DNA of 24,338 nucleotides from Kingella pumchi (GCF_022288825.1 NZ_JAKOOW010000022.1:1-24338); one strand, 5' to 3'. Shown: positions 6,308 through 15,014, counted from the first letter of the stretch. Notes: generated by a model not told the origin, from the sequence alone. A program made the numbers and translations.

Positions 6308-7733
6308 AAATAAATCCCGGAATGCCGGACGGCGCCAGCACCATCAGTAAGACCATCGCCGCGGTCAGCGGCAGCCACCACAGCCATACCGGCAGTTTTT
6401 CCAGCGCGGCGGCGGCGCATCGGAAAACGCGTGCCAGCAGGCCGTAGGCGGCAAGCGCTGCGGCAAACAGCACCAGCAGCGCCGCCACCGGCAGCTCAGG
6501 CATCCGCCAGCCGGCGCCTTGTCCGGCCAGCGATTGGAATACCAGCGCGGCATCGCTAAGGCTGGCGGTGCGGAACACCACAAAGCTGAAGCAGACGAAA
6601 TGCAGGGTAAACAGGATGCCGATCAGACGAGCGATGCGGCTGGCGGCAAGGATTTCGCGGCGGCCGCCGATTTTGTCGCCGATATTGAGCAGCACCAGCG
6701 CCGCGCCGTGCAGCGCGCCCCACAGCAAAAAGTTCCAGCCCTGGCCGTGCCAGATGCCCGAGAGCAGCATCGCCAGCATCAGGTTGATCTGGGTGCGGGT
6801 GAAGCCGTGGCGGCTGCCGCCCAGCGGAATGTAGATGTAGTCGCGTATCCAGGTGGACAGGGTGATGTGCCAGCGGTCCCAAAAATCGCGGATATTGTAG
6901 GCGCGCAGCGGCATATTGAAGTTTTCAGGCAGCCTGAAACCGAGCAGCATCGCCATGCCGATTACCAGGTCGCTGTAGCCGGAAAAGTCCATAAACAGCT
7001 GCACGGTGTAGCCGTACACCGCCGCCAGCACCGAGGGCGCGTCGTATTGCAGCGGGTTTTCAAAAACCGGATCGACCCAGCTTTCGCCCAGCGTGCCGGC
7101 CAGCCACCATTTTTTGGCAATGCCCAGCACAATCAGCGATACCGCCAGCGCCGGTTTCACCATATCGCGCGGCGCGGCGGTGCAGATTTGCTCGGCCATG
7201 CCCGCTTCCAGGCGGCCGCCGCTGCCTTTGAAGGCGGCGGCGCGGATAATCGGGCCGGAAGTGATGGTGGGAAAGAAGCCGAAGTGCAGCAGCTGCTGCA
7301 GGGTGCCCAGCCGCGGACTCTCGCCGCGATAGAGTGCGACGAGATAGGCGATGCCCTGAAAGGTGTAGTAAGAGATGCCCAGCGGCATCAGGATGTCCGG
7401 CAGCGTGCTGCCGCTGTGCTGCTGCAGCAGCGGGCGGAAAAAGTCGGAGAATTTGAAAAATACCAGATTGGCCAGCGCCAGCACCACGCCCGTGCCCAGC
7501 CACCAGCGGCGGGCGGCGGTCGAGCGGCTGCGGGTCAGCAGCTGCGCCAGCAGCGAAACGGCCAGCGAAAACGCCGCCAGCGCCAGCGCCGCCAGCGGGG
7601 CGATATAAACCAGCCAGCCCAAGCCGGCGGCCAGCAGCAGCAGGTTTTGCAGGCGCGGCGACGGCCGGCACAGCCAATAAAGCGGCAGAAACAGCAGAAA
7701 AAACAGCGCAAATTCGATAGATAAAAAGGGCAT
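6294..7733 (-). CDS. patA: Peptidoglycan O-acetyltransferase PatA (MBOAT membrane protein)
   Basis: A 479-residue polytopic MBOAT-family protein, similar in length to the alginate/peptidoglycan AlgI-PatA group. It is expected to carry acetyl groups across the inner membrane for PatB. Family motifs are PLGISYYTFQGIAYLV (117-132), FFPTITSGPI (153-162), QLFMDFSGYSDLVIGMA (245-261), RDFWDRWHITLSTWIRDYIYIPLGGSR (about 282-308, His289), SGIWHGQGWNFLLWGALHG (325-343, conserved His329 and His342). Residues 266-271 (FRLPEN) come from a palindromic DUS read in frame between two family motifs. Related proteins often have RLPxNFxxPY there, so the element may have arisen on a tolerant site. It leads the patA-patB-ape1 set. 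No Shine-Dalgarno is obvious before the ATG at 7733. Confidence 0.9.
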   Translation of the reverse strand: MPFLSIEFALFFLLFLPLYWLCRPSPRLQNLLLLAAGLGWLVYIAPLAALALAAFSLAVSLLAQLLTRSRSTAARRWWLGTGVVLALANLVFFKFSDFFRPLLQQHSGSTLPDILMPLGISYYTFQGIAYLVALYRGESPRLGTLQQLLHFGFFPTITSGPIIRAAAFKGSGGRLEAGMAEQICTAAPRDMVKPALAVSLIVLGIAKKWWLAGTLGESWVDPVFENPLQYDAPSVLAAVYGYTVQLFMDFSGYSDLVIGMAMLLGFRLPENFNMPLRAYNIRDFWDRWHITLSTWIRDYIYIPLGGSRHGFTRTQINLMLAMLLSGIWHGQGWNFLLWGALHGAALVLLNIGDKIGGRREILAASRIARLIGILFTLHFVCFSFVVFRTASLSDAALVFQSLAGQGAGWRMPELPVAALLVLFAAALAAYGLLARVFRCAAAALEKLPVWLWWLPLTAAMVLLMVLAPSGIPGFIYANF

Positions 7734-8058
7734 GATGGATGCGGTAATCGGTTGGGTGCGGCAGGCAGCCTGAAAAGAGCGGCGCTCGTGCAGACTGCCT
7801 GCGGCGGGGTGTGTTATTGGAGTTTTCAGGCTGCCTATCCGGCGGCGGATGCCTGGCGCATCAGGGCAGCGCCGCGCCGTTTTCAGGCTGCTTTTTGCCC
7901 TGGCGCGAACGCGAGCGCAAAAGGCGGCGATTGTAGCTTAAGCCTTATGCGGCGGGTATGGTTTTGATGCGCCGCCTTTGAATCGGCAGCGGTTTTTGTT
8001 GCCGCGCGCCGCCAGCGGCGCGGGCGGTTGTTTGGGGGCACTATCGGGCTGGGAATTT
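7734..8058. other. Intergenic region between ridA and patA
   Basis: These 325 bases have no convincing gene. They contain exact DUS copies at 7763-7774 and 7825-7836 and a partial copy near 7882. A plus-strand open frame of 71 codons here has no family resemblance or start signal and is not called. The likely patA promoter element lies at 7930-7935. Confidence 0.7.
7930..7935 (-). promoter_or_regulatory. Candidate -10 box upstream of patA
   Basis: Minus-strand TACAAT followed by CGCCGCCTTTTGCGC, the same layout as at dapC, uvrA and tRNA-Ser. It would give a leader of nearly 190 bases before the patA ATG. No good -35 hexamer is seen at 16-18 bases. Confidence 0.4.
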
Positions 8059-8427
8059 TCAGGCTGCCGCTTCGGTTTGCAGCGCCGATACTTTGATTTC
8101 CACCTTCCATTCGCTCTTGGCCAAACGCGCTTCGACGCAGGCGCGGGCGGGCGTGGCGGCGGGATCGACCCATGCGTCCCACGCTGCGTTCATTGCCGCG
8201 TAGTCGGCCATATCGGCCAGATAGATGGTGGCTTCGAGAATATGCCGTTTGTCCGAGCCGCATTGGGCGAGCCAGTGGTCGATTTGGCGCAGCACGTCGG
8301 CAGTTTGCGCTTGCGCGCCGGCGCTTTCGTTTTCCGGCACCATGCCGGAGAGAAACACCAAACCTTTGGCGCATACGGCTTCAGACAGGCGCGCACCGGC
8401 GCCCAAACGGGTAATCGGGGAAGTCAT
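8059..8427 (-). CDS. RidA-family protein (YoaB-like)
   Basis: A 122-residue YjgF/YER057c/UK114 (Rid) family protein. Rid proteins hydrolyse reactive enamine/imine intermediates made by PLP enzymes, and assemble as trimers. Visible signatures are LVFLSGMVPEN (23-33), LRQIDHWLAQCGSDKRHILEATIYLADMADYAAMN (46-80), and TPARACVEARLAKSEWKVEIKVSA (about 92-115), with the conserved Arg95 that binds the substrate carboxylate in active Rid proteins. The pattern is closer to Escherichia coli YoaB than to RidA itself, so the substrate is uncertain. The start has a good AAGGAAA box 6 bases away. The C-terminus EAAA-stop is read from a DUS-like sequence. It is probably a single-gene unit, with hairpins on both sides. 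Confidence 0.87.
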   Translation of the reverse strand: MTSPITRLGAGARLSEAVCAKGLVFLSGMVPENESAGAQAQTADVLRQIDHWLAQCGSDKRHILEATIYLADMADYAAMNAAWDAWVDPAATPARACVEARLAKSEWKVEIKVSALQTEAAA

Positions 8428-8487
8428 CGCGGTTTCCTTGGTATCAAAGCATTCAGGCAGCCTGAAAGCAGCCTGAAAAAAGACGGC

Positions 8488-8493
8488 ATTGTA
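8488..8493 (-). promoter_or_regulatory. Candidate -10 box for ridA
   Basis: Minus-strand TACAAT followed by GCCGTC and a T-run, 60 bases before the ridA ATG. Two DUS copies (8455-8466 and a second starting near 8468) lie between it and the gene. No clear -35 hexamer is visible. Confidence 0.4.
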
Positions 8494-8528
8494 ACCCAGC
8501 GGCCGCGCTTTTTGCCGCGCGCCAAAGT

Positions 8529-8573
8529 AAAAAAAGCAGCCTGAAACGCGGTGGGATCTGCGTTTCAGGCTGC
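8529..8573 (-). terminator. Intrinsic terminator of the adhesin gene (inverted DUS pair)
   Basis: GCAGCCTGAAACGC (8536-8549) and GCGTTTCAGGCTGC (8560-8573) form a perfect 14-bp stem with a 10-base loop. On the minus strand seven T residues (8535-8529) follow directly. This is a textbook Rho-independent terminator 83 bases after the adhesin stop. Most of the stem is DUS; ACGC/GCGT extends it. Confidence 0.85.
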
Positions 8574-8606
8574 CTGTCGTTCAAGCCTGCCTTTTTGCTC
8601 TTTGCA

Positions 8607-8634
8607 GGCAGCCTGAAACGGTTTTCAGGCTGCC
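8607..8634 (-). repeat. Second inverted DUS pair downstream of the adhesin
   Basis: GGCAGCCTGAAA (8607-8618) pairs with TTTCAGGCTGCC (8623-8634) around a 4-base loop, 22 bases after the adhesin stop. No T-run follows directly. Together with 8529-8573 it makes a double hairpin. Confidence 0.7.
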
Positions 8635-8655
8635 GCAGGCGGCTTTCAGCGGCGT

Positions 8656-11600
8656 TTACCACTGATACAGCGCACCGGCGCCGGCACCGACGCGGCCTTT
8701 GGTATTGACCGAGAAGTTGCCTTTGAAAATCCAGTTGCCGCCGTCGGTCATCGCCGAGGCGCCAACGGCAATCGCCGATTGGCCGCCGTAATAGCCGGTG
8801 CCGACACCCAGACCGAAGGCGCTGGGGCGGGTAACCTGCGGAATCGAGCCCTGGGCGATGGCGCCCGCTACGCCGGCATTGGCTTTGTCGCCGACTTTAC
8901 CGATTTTGTCGTCCAGCTGCTGGATGTACTGGTTGTTGGCCTGGTTGATATTGCCGAGCCGGTTTTCCAGCGCCTGCAGCTGGCTGACATTTACTGCATC
9001 GTCGGCATCGGTGCCGGCGGCGACGTCGGTGATTTTGTTGCCGCCGTTGTTCAGGCCTTTATCGGTAAGGCTGACCGCGTTGCTGCCGTTTGCCGGCGTG
9101 ATGGTAACGCCGTTGCCCTTGGTAACGGTTTGGTTGCCGGCAGCGTCTTTCACCGTTACCTGGCTGAACTCAACCTGGTCTTTGGTGGCGATGCTGACTT
9201 TGCCGCCGCTTTGGCTGATGCTGATGTTTTTGCCGGCGTCGATGGTAACGGTTTTGCCGGGATTGACCAGCTCGTTCGAGGTGCCGGAAACGGCGCCGCC
9301 GGCCGAAGCGCTGGTGGTCAGGGTAAAGCCGGAACCATTGATGGCTCTGGCGATGTCACCGGCGGTAACCAGTTTGCCTGCATCGGTGGCGGCCGGCGCG
9401 GCGATGCTGCCGTTGGTGGCGGGGGCAAGCGTGGTGGTATTGGCTTTCAGGCTGCCGTCGGCGGCTTTGGTGATGGTGGTGCCGTCGGTTTTGACTGCCA
9501 AGTCATACACGGTTGCGCCCGCGGCGTTGGTGCCCGGAGTTACGCTCACGCTGCCGTCGCTGGATTTGACTTCGGTTTTGGCGGCGGCGATGTTGCTGTT
9601 GATATTGTTCAACGCGGTGTGCAGCTGTCCGCCGTTAATCGCATCTTTGCTGTTCGCTGCGATAGTGCCGTCTGCCACGTTGGTGATTTTCTTGCTGCCT
9701 GCGTCAATACCTGTTTTGGTTACGCTGGGCCCGCCTGTGATGGTCAAACCGTTGGTATCCAGTTTGCTGTCGCCTGCGGTAACGCTGTTGACGGTCAAAT
9801 CCTTTTTCAAGCCTACGGTAACGGTGCCGTCCGCGCTCACTTGGGTTTGGATATTGTCGCTGTCGTAATTGCTAAACGCACCGGTGCCGGTGCCTTTAAT
9901 GGTCAGGGTTTCATCGGGCTTGATGGTTTTGTTGTCGGCGGTGATGCCGGCAGCGTCGCCGTTGGCGGCGATTTTGAAGCCTGCATTAGCCGCATTGGCG
10001 TTGTTATTGGCAGCCTGAATCGCTTCGTGGATGGTGTTTTTGCCGGTACCGCCGATATTGGTCATGGTCAGATTGCCATCGGCATCCATCGCCGCGTTGC
10101 CGCCAAGGATGTTTTTGGTGGTATTGCCGATGTTGCCGATTTTCTCTTGGGTGAGATACAGCTGGCTGCCGTTAATCGCATCGGTGCTGGTTTTGTTGAT
10201 ACGACCGGCGGCAACGTTGGTTACGGTGCGTTTCAGGCTGCCGTTGCCAACGCTGACGGTTGAAGTCGGAGCAGTTCCCGCGAAACCGCTGTAAGTAATG
10301 CCGTTTACGGTGGCACTGGTGGTGCCGACGGCGGTTTCGGTTTCAGAATCCGCTCCAAGCGCTACGGCGTTGTTGTGCTTGGCTTTGGCGCCTTTGCCCA
10401 AGGCCAGCGATGCGGTGTGGCTGGCTTGGCTTTGCTGACCGATGGCAACACCTTGAACGCCTGTTGCTTGGGCAGCACTCGCTGCTTGGGGTGCGCCGCC
10501 GATGGCAATCGTGCCAGACTCACTTGCCACGGTATTTTGCCCTGCGGCAAAGCCGTTTTGTCCTGCGGCATTCGCGGCTACGCCCAAGGCAATCGCTGCC
10601 ACGCCTTCGGCTTTGGTGCGGTTGCCGACGGCAATGGAGTTGCCGCCGCTGGCGCGGGTGCGCTCGCCAATGGCAACGTTGTTGGTGGTGTTAACGGCAG
10701 CCGCGCCTGCACCTGTGCCGTTGGCGTGTGCGCCCATGGCGATATTGTGGTTGGCCTGAATGCCCTCTGCTGCGCCGGTGCCAATGCCGATGATGTTGTT
10801 GACATCTTTTGTGGCGCTGCCCGCATTGCGTACCGCGCCTTCGCCAATACCGATATTGCTGAAATTGCTGGTGTTAGCCGTGCCTGCACCCGCTTGCTTA
10901 CCGATAAACACATCGGCACGACCAGCGGCGTTGGCGTTCCAACCCAAGGCGGTGGCATTCAGACCTGTGGCTTTGGAACCATCGCCCAGAGCGGTAGAAG
11001 CGTTGGTGGCACTGCTGTTTGCACCAACGGCAACCGCACCGTCATTAGTGGCATTGGCTTTGTAGCCTGCCGCAATGGAATTTTTGCCAGTAGCATTGGC
11101 TTGCGTACCAATAGCAACCGAATAGGCTTCTTTGGCGATGCTTCTATCGCCCACAGATAGCGATGAGATGCCAGAAGCAGTATTGCCTACGCCGAATGCG
11201 GCTGAGCGCTCAGCCTCGGCAATAGAAAGACGACCAATAGCAGCAGAGTTTACACCTTTGGCTTCGGAGCTTTGACCAAATGCTTGTGCACCTTGGGCGG
11301 TGGCTTTGCTGTTGTTGCCGATGGCGGTTGCGCCAGTAGCGCCAGCAGATATATTCACATTGTTGCCGACAGCCAATGATTCGTTACCCGCAGCGGTAAC
11401 ATCGCTACCTACTGCCACAGCGTTATTGCCGCTGGCAACGGCTTTCACGCCTGCTGCCAATGAATCTGAGCCCGTTGCGCCGTCGTTGGCGTAGTTGGTG
11501 CCTACGCCGGCTTGTCCGGATTTCACGCTGTAGTAATGGGTTTGCCCAGCTTGCAGCTGCCCGATTTTGTCGGCAACGGCATAAAGCTGGCTGCCGTTGA

Positions 11601-13179
11601 TGGCATCGGTGCTGGTGGCGGTAATGCGACCGGCGGCAACATTGGTAATCGTGCGTTTCAGGCTGCCGTTGCCGACGCTGACGGTGGAATCGGGAGTAGT
11701 GCCGGCAAAGCCGTTGTAAGTGATGCCGCCGACGGTGGCGCTGGTGGTGGCAACGGCGGCATCGGTTGTAGAAGCCCTGCCCAGCGCAACTGCACCATCC
11801 TGACTGGCTTGGGCATCGTTACCTAGTGCTACTGTACCTTCGGCAGTGGCGCGGGAGCCTGTTCCGGCAGCCAGAGCGAATGTGGCGGCGGCTTGTGCGC
11901 CATTACCTACGGCAATGCTGTCAGCTTTTTGCGCCTGTGCGGAATTGCCTACTGCGGTGGCGCGTTCGCCGAGCGCGCGGCTGTTTTTACCATTGGCCAG
12001 CGCATCTATAGCGTTTGCTTGGGCATCGTTGCCGATGGCAATTGCGCCGTTTGCTTTGGCGCGAGAGGCGGAACCAAGCGCCACGGAATGTTCGCTATCG
12101 GCTTGTGCATCATGACCGAATGCGCTGGCGCTCACGCCTTTTGCCACAGCCTTATGGCCGTATGCACTGGCATCGGTTTGCGTGGCTTTGGCATCATTGC
12201 CGACGGCGACTGCGCTGTTGCCTGTGGTGCCTGCGCCCGAACCCATGGCAACTGCGCCGTCGCCATTGGCGTGTGCATCCAAGCCGACTGCGGTGGCGTA
12301 TTGGGAATCGGCTTTTGAGCCTTTGCCCAGCGCGGTTGCGCTATCGGCGGTGGCTTTGGCGGAATTGCCCAGCGCAACGGTGTCTTTTTCATAAGCCACG
12401 CTGTCTGAACCAATGGCGATGGCATCGGCATCGGTGGTGGTTACTGTGCCCGATGTGCCTGCTTGGGCGTTTTTGCCGATGGCGATACCGTTTAATTTGC
12501 GTGCGTTGGCAGAGCTGCCCACAGCAAGAGAGTTGCTGCTGCCTGCTGATGCTTTGTAGCCTGCGGCAAGGGAAGTTGAGCCTGATGCGGAGGCGTTGCT
12601 GCCGATTGCCGCGCTGTTCCATGCGCTGGCGGCGGAAGTCATGCCAACGGCTAATGCGCCTGCTTCACTGGCTTTTGCACCTACGCCAATGGCAGTGGCT
12701 TGGCTCTCAGTAGCTTTTGCGCCGTCACCCAACGCGGTGGCAGATTGGCTGTTGGCTACGGTTCCTTGGCCGACGGCAGTTGATGTGGCTCCGCTGGCGT
12801 TGGAGTTGGTGCCGATGGAAATGGCATTTTTATTGGTGGCTTTGGCATTGGTACCGGCAGCGAAAGAGCTTTGTTCATCGGCTTTTGCGCCGGTGCCGAT
12901 GGCGGTGGCGTCTTGTCCGTTGGCAGTAGCGGTAGTAACGGTGTCGCCTTTAAGGATAACGGAATTGGTGCCGGTGCCGTTTTCCACCGTTGCGGCAACG
13001 GCAGGAGTGCCGGCCAGCAGCAGGGCGACAGAGAGTGCGCTGAGACGGAAGCGCGGGGCGGCATTTTTCAGGCTGCCTGAACGGCCGCTGCTGCGTTTGC
13101 CGCAGGCGGCGGTGAGTTCGGAAACGGCAGTTGCCGTGCCGCTGGCGTGGTTCCAGATGGTTTTGTAGATACGGTTCAT
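8656..13179 (-). CDS. Trimeric autotransporter adhesin (YadA/Hia-like)
   Basis: A 1507-residue type Vc autotransporter, expected to form surface trimers that bind host or other cells. Order: extended signal peptide region MNRIYKTIWNHASGT (ESPR), a signal ending near PAVAA (about 63); head 1 of 14-residue [S/A]xAxGxxAxA repeats (about 70-480); a neck with TNVAAGRI and TDAINGSQLY (about 506-531); head 2 of the same repeats (about 545-960); a second neck (about 980-1010); a stalk with two more neck-like modules (about 1161-1186 and 1378-1405); a short coiled coil (ALENRL to AGVAGAIAQG); and the membrane anchor ending in LYQW. The start at 13179 is fixed by the ESPR and an AAGGAAA box; a frame beginning 57 bases upstream is not needed. 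DUS copies read in frame give GSLK at several places. The head region uses less GC-rich codons than the stalk. Ligand unknown. Confidence 0.93.
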   Translation of the reverse strand: MNRIYKTIWNHASGTATAVSELTAACGKRSSGRSGSLKNAAPRFRLSALSVALLLAGTPAVAATVENGTGTNSVILKGDTVTTATANGQDATAIGTGAKADEQSSFAAGTNAKATNKNAISIGTNSNASGATSTAVGQGTVANSQSATALGDGAKATESQATAIGVGAKASEAGALAVGMTSAASAWNSAAIGSNASASGSTSLAAGYKASAGSSNSLAVGSSANARKLNGIAIGKNAQAGTSGTVTTTDADAIAIGSDSVAYEKDTVALGNSAKATADSATALGKGSKADSQYATAVGLDAHANGDGAVAMGSGAGTTGNSAVAVGNDAKATQTDASAYGHKAVAKGVSASAFGHDAQADSEHSVALGSASRAKANGAIAIGNDAQANAIDALANGKNSRALGERATAVGNSAQAQKADSIAVGNGAQAAATFALAAGTGSRATAEGTVALGNDAQASQDGAVALGRASTTDAAVATTSATVGGITYNGFAGTTPDSTVSVGNGSLKRTITNVAAGRITATSTDAINGSQLYAVADKIGQLQAGQTHYYSVKSGQAGVGTNYANDGATGSDSLAAGVKAVASGNNAVAVGSDVTAAGNESLAVGNNVNISAGATGATAIGNNSKATAQGAQAFGQSSEAKGVNSAAIGRLSIAEAERSAAFGVGNTASGISSLSVGDRSIAKEAYSVAIGTQANATGKNSIAAGYKANATNDGAVAVGANSSATNASTALGDGSKATGLNATALGWNANAAGRADVFIGKQAGAGTANTSNFSNIGIGEGAVRNAGSATKDVNNIIGIGTGAAEGIQANHNIAMGAHANGTGAGAAAVNTTNNVAIGERTRASGGNSIAVGNRTKAEGVAAIALGVAANAAGQNGFAAGQNTVASESGTIAIGGAPQAASAAQATGVQGVAIGQQSQASHTASLALGKGAKAKHNNAVALGADSETETAVGTTSATVNGITYSGFAGTAPTSTVSVGNGSLKRTVTNVAAGRINKTSTDAINGSQLYLTQEKIGNIGNTTKNILGGNAAMDADGNLTMTNIGGTGKNTIHEAIQAANNNANAANAGFKIAANGDAAGITADNKTIKPDETLTIKGTGTGAFSNYDSDNIQTQVSADGTVTVGLKKDLTVNSVTAGDSKLDTNGLTITGGPSVTKTGIDAGSKKITNVADGTIAANSKDAINGGQLHTALNNINSNIAAAKTEVKSSDGSVSVTPGTNAAGATVYDLAVKTDGTTITKAADGSLKANTTTLAPATNGSIAAPAATDAGKLVTAGDIARAINGSGFTLTTSASAGGAVSGTSNELVNPGKTVTIDAGKNISISQSGGKVSIATKDQVEFSQVTVKDAAGNQTVTKGNGVTITPANGSNAVSLTDKGLNNGGNKITDVAAGTDADDAVNVSQLQALENRLGNINQANNQYIQQLDDKIGKVGDKANAGVAGAIAQGSIPQVTRPSAFGLGVGTGYYGGQSAIAVGASAMTDGGNWIFKGNFSVNTKGRVGAGAGALYQW

Positions 13180-13250
13180 TTTCAGATTTCCTTTTGGTTT
13201 TGAATGTAATAGGTTGTCCGGCTGCGTATTTTTCATTTTCAGGCTGCCTG

Positions 13251-13274
13251 AAAAAAGCCTTCCTAAAAGAAGGC
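13251..13274 (-). terminator. Terminator-like hairpin in the adhesin leader
   Basis: On the minus strand the stem GCCTTC pairs with GAAGGC around loop TTTTAG, followed at once by six T residues. It sits between the candidate promoter and the adhesin ATG (about 70 bases before it), where a terminator would cut transcription early. Possibly an attenuator. The stem is only 6 bp. Confidence 0.5.
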
Positions 13275-13305
13275 ACGGCAGTACGGGCGGAAAAATTCGG
13301 CGCGG

Positions 13306-13311
13306 ATTATA
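13306..13311 (-). promoter_or_regulatory. Candidate -10 box for the adhesin
   Basis: Perfect minus-strand TATAAT followed by CCGCGCCG and T-rich DNA, 127 bases before the ATG. The hexamer 17 bases upstream (AAATCA) is a poor -35, so the promoter may be weak or need an activator. Confidence 0.45.
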
Positions 13312-13469
13312 CGGAATTTTTGACGGCTTGATTTGGTAATAGCGAATTTCAATCAGGTGTTTTGTGCTGTCGGGGTGGTGTTAGCGACGCGGAGAAACTA
13401 TAAGCAAAGCCGGTGCCGATTATCGGGATTTAAAAATGTTTAACCTTATGAAAAACGTTTGCTTTTGCG

Positions 13470-13519
13470 TTTCAGGCTGCCTGAAAGCCCCGTTTGAAGG
13501 GTTTTCAGGCAGCCTGAAA
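13470..13519 (-). terminator. Inverted DUS pair after glnA
   Basis: TTTCAGGCTGCCTGAAA (13470-13486) and its exact reverse complement (13503-13519) can form a 17-bp stem with a 16-base loop, starting 17 bases after the glnA stop. Each arm is itself palindromic. No T-run follows on the minus strand, so termination would depend on the hairpin or on Rho. Confidence 0.6.
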
Positions 13520-13535
13520 GTTTGGAGAAAAAGGC

Positions 13536-14954
13536 TTACAGCGAGTAGTACATCTCAAATTCCAGCGGGTGCGGTGCCATGCGGATGCGGCGTACGTCTT
13601 CTTCTTTAAAGGCGAGGTAGCTGTCGATCCAGTCTTGGCTGAACACGCCGCCGCGCAGCAGGAATTCGTGGTCGGCTTTGAGTGCGGCGAGCGCTTCTTC
13701 CAGCGAGGCGCAGACGGTGGGCACCAGCGCGTCTTCTTCGGGCGGCAAATCGTACAGGTTTTTGTCGGCCGGATCGCCGGGGTGGATTTTGTTTTGGATG
13801 CCGTCCAAGCCGGCCATCAGCAGCGCGGCGAAGGCCAGATAGGGGTTGGCCGTCGGGTCGGGGAAACGCGCTTCGATGCGGCGGGCTTTGCTGCTGCCCA
13901 CCGACGGGATACGGATGGAAGCGGAGCGGTTGCGCGCCGAGTAGGCCAGTTTGACCGGCGCTTCAAAGTGTGGCACCAGGCGTTTGTAGGAATTGGTGGA
14001 GGGGTTGGTGATGGCGTTGAGCGCTTTGGCGTGTTTGATGATGCCGCCGATGTAGTAGAGCGCGGTGTCGGACAGCCCTGCGTAGCCGTCGCCGGCAAAC
14101 AGGTTTTGGCCGTCTTTCCAGATAGACTGGTGCACGTGCATGCCGCTGCCGTTGTCGCCCATCAGCGGTTTGGGCATAAAGGTGGCGGTTTTGCCGAAGT
14201 TGTGCGCGGTGTTCCAAATCACGTATTTCATGTCCTGCGTCCAGTCGGCGCGGCGCACCAAGGTATTGAACTTGGTGCCGATTTCCATCTGGCTGCCGGT
14301 GCCGACTTCGGCATGGTGCACTTCCACGGGGATGCCGATTTCGGTCAGGATATTGACCATTGCCGAGCGCAGATCCTGCCCCGCGTCGATGGGGGCGACG
14401 GGCGCGTAGCCGCCTTTAACTACGGGGCGGTGGCCGGTGTTTTGGCCGTCCTGATGCAGGCCGCTGCTCCAAGCGCCGCTCTCGGAAGTGATTTCAAAAC
14501 GGGTTTTGTGCATGGCGGTTTCAAATTCGACGCCGTCAAACACGAAAAATTCGGGTTCGGGGCCGAAATAGGCGGTGTCGCCGATGCCGGTGGATTTCAG
14601 ATAGGCTTCGGCACGGCGGGCGATGGAGCGCGGGTCGCGGCCGTAGCCCTGGCCGTCGGCGGGGTCGATCACATCGCAGGTAAAGACCACGGTGGCATCG
14701 TCGAAAAAGGGATCGACAAAGGCGGTGGCCGGATCGGGGCGCAGCTGCATGTCGGAGGCCTGAATGCCTTTCCAGCCGCCGATCGAAGAGCCGTCAAACG
14801 GCTGGCCGTTTTCAAACCATTCTTCGGGGTCTTCCAGCACCACGGCGGCAGGCACGGTGAAATGGTGCTGCTTGCCTTTGGTATCGGTAAAACGCAGATC
14901 GACAAAGCGGGCTTCGCTGTCTTCAATCAGTTGGACGGCGTGGTGGACGGACAT
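13536..14954 (-). CDS. glnA: Type I glutamine synthetase
   Basis: A 472-residue GlnA that makes glutamine from glutamate, ammonia and ATP in the cytoplasm and acts as a dodecamer. Visible features are the beta-grasp start with FDGSSIGGW (54-62), EPEFFVFD (about 132-139), HHAEVGTGSQMEIGTKF (metal and glutamate site), NGSGMHVHQS (ammonia/ATP site), and NLYDLPPEE with Tyr401, the residue adenylylated by GlnE in type I-beta enzymes. Regulation by adenylylation is therefore likely. The ATG at 14954 has an AGGGGA box 6 bases away. It appears to be monocistronic, with hairpins before and after. No glnL/glnG two-component genes lie next to it. The enzyme looks intact. Confidence 0.95.
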   Translation of the reverse strand: MSVHHAVQLIEDSEARFVDLRFTDTKGKQHHFTVPAAVVLEDPEEWFENGQPFDGSSIGGWKGIQASDMQLRPDPATAFVDPFFDDATVVFTCDVIDPADGQGYGRDPRSIARRAEAYLKSTGIGDTAYFGPEPEFFVFDGVEFETAMHKTRFEITSESGAWSSGLHQDGQNTGHRPVVKGGYAPVAPIDAGQDLRSAMVNILTEIGIPVEVHHAEVGTGSQMEIGTKFNTLVRRADWTQDMKYVIWNTAHNFGKTATFMPKPLMGDNGSGMHVHQSIWKDGQNLFAGDGYAGLSDTALYYIGGIIKHAKALNAITNPSTNSYKRLVPHFEAPVKLAYSARNRSASIRIPSVGSSKARRIEARFPDPTANPYLAFAALLMAGLDGIQNKIHPGDPADKNLYDLPPEEDALVPTVCASLEEALAALKADHEFLLRGGVFSQDWIDSYLAFKEEDVRRIRMAPHPLEFEMYYSL

Positions 14955-15014
14955 AAAGTTCCCCTAATCGGTATTGTTTTTCGGATACGGTGCGGCGCGC
15001 GAAACGCCGCGCAA

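Larger units (their letters stand above)
13180..13535. other. Regulatory region between glnA and the adhesin
   Basis: These 356 bases hold no gene. From right to left they contain the glnA-distal inverted DUS pair (13470-13519), a moderately AT-rich stretch, a -10 box (13306-13311), a small terminator-like hairpin with a T-run (13251-13274), a palindromic DUS (13236-13254) and the adhesin ribosome-binding site. Confidence 0.75.

Noticed and set aside
7752..7967. 71-codon open frame between ridA and patA
   Set aside because: It is made largely of DUS and promoter DNA, with no ribosome-binding site and no family resemblance.
8380..8391. Sequence near the TG-type DUS of other Neisseriaceae (complement CGCCTGTCTGAA) in ridA
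   Set aside because: It has one mismatch and codes conserved-looking residues, so chance is a sufficient explanation.
8779..10263. Long open frames on the plus strand opposite the adhesin (up to 494 codons)
   Set aside because: They mirror the repetitive, GC-rich adhesin codons, lack start signals and have Gly/Ala/Val-rich nonsense composition; the minus-strand product is unmistakable.
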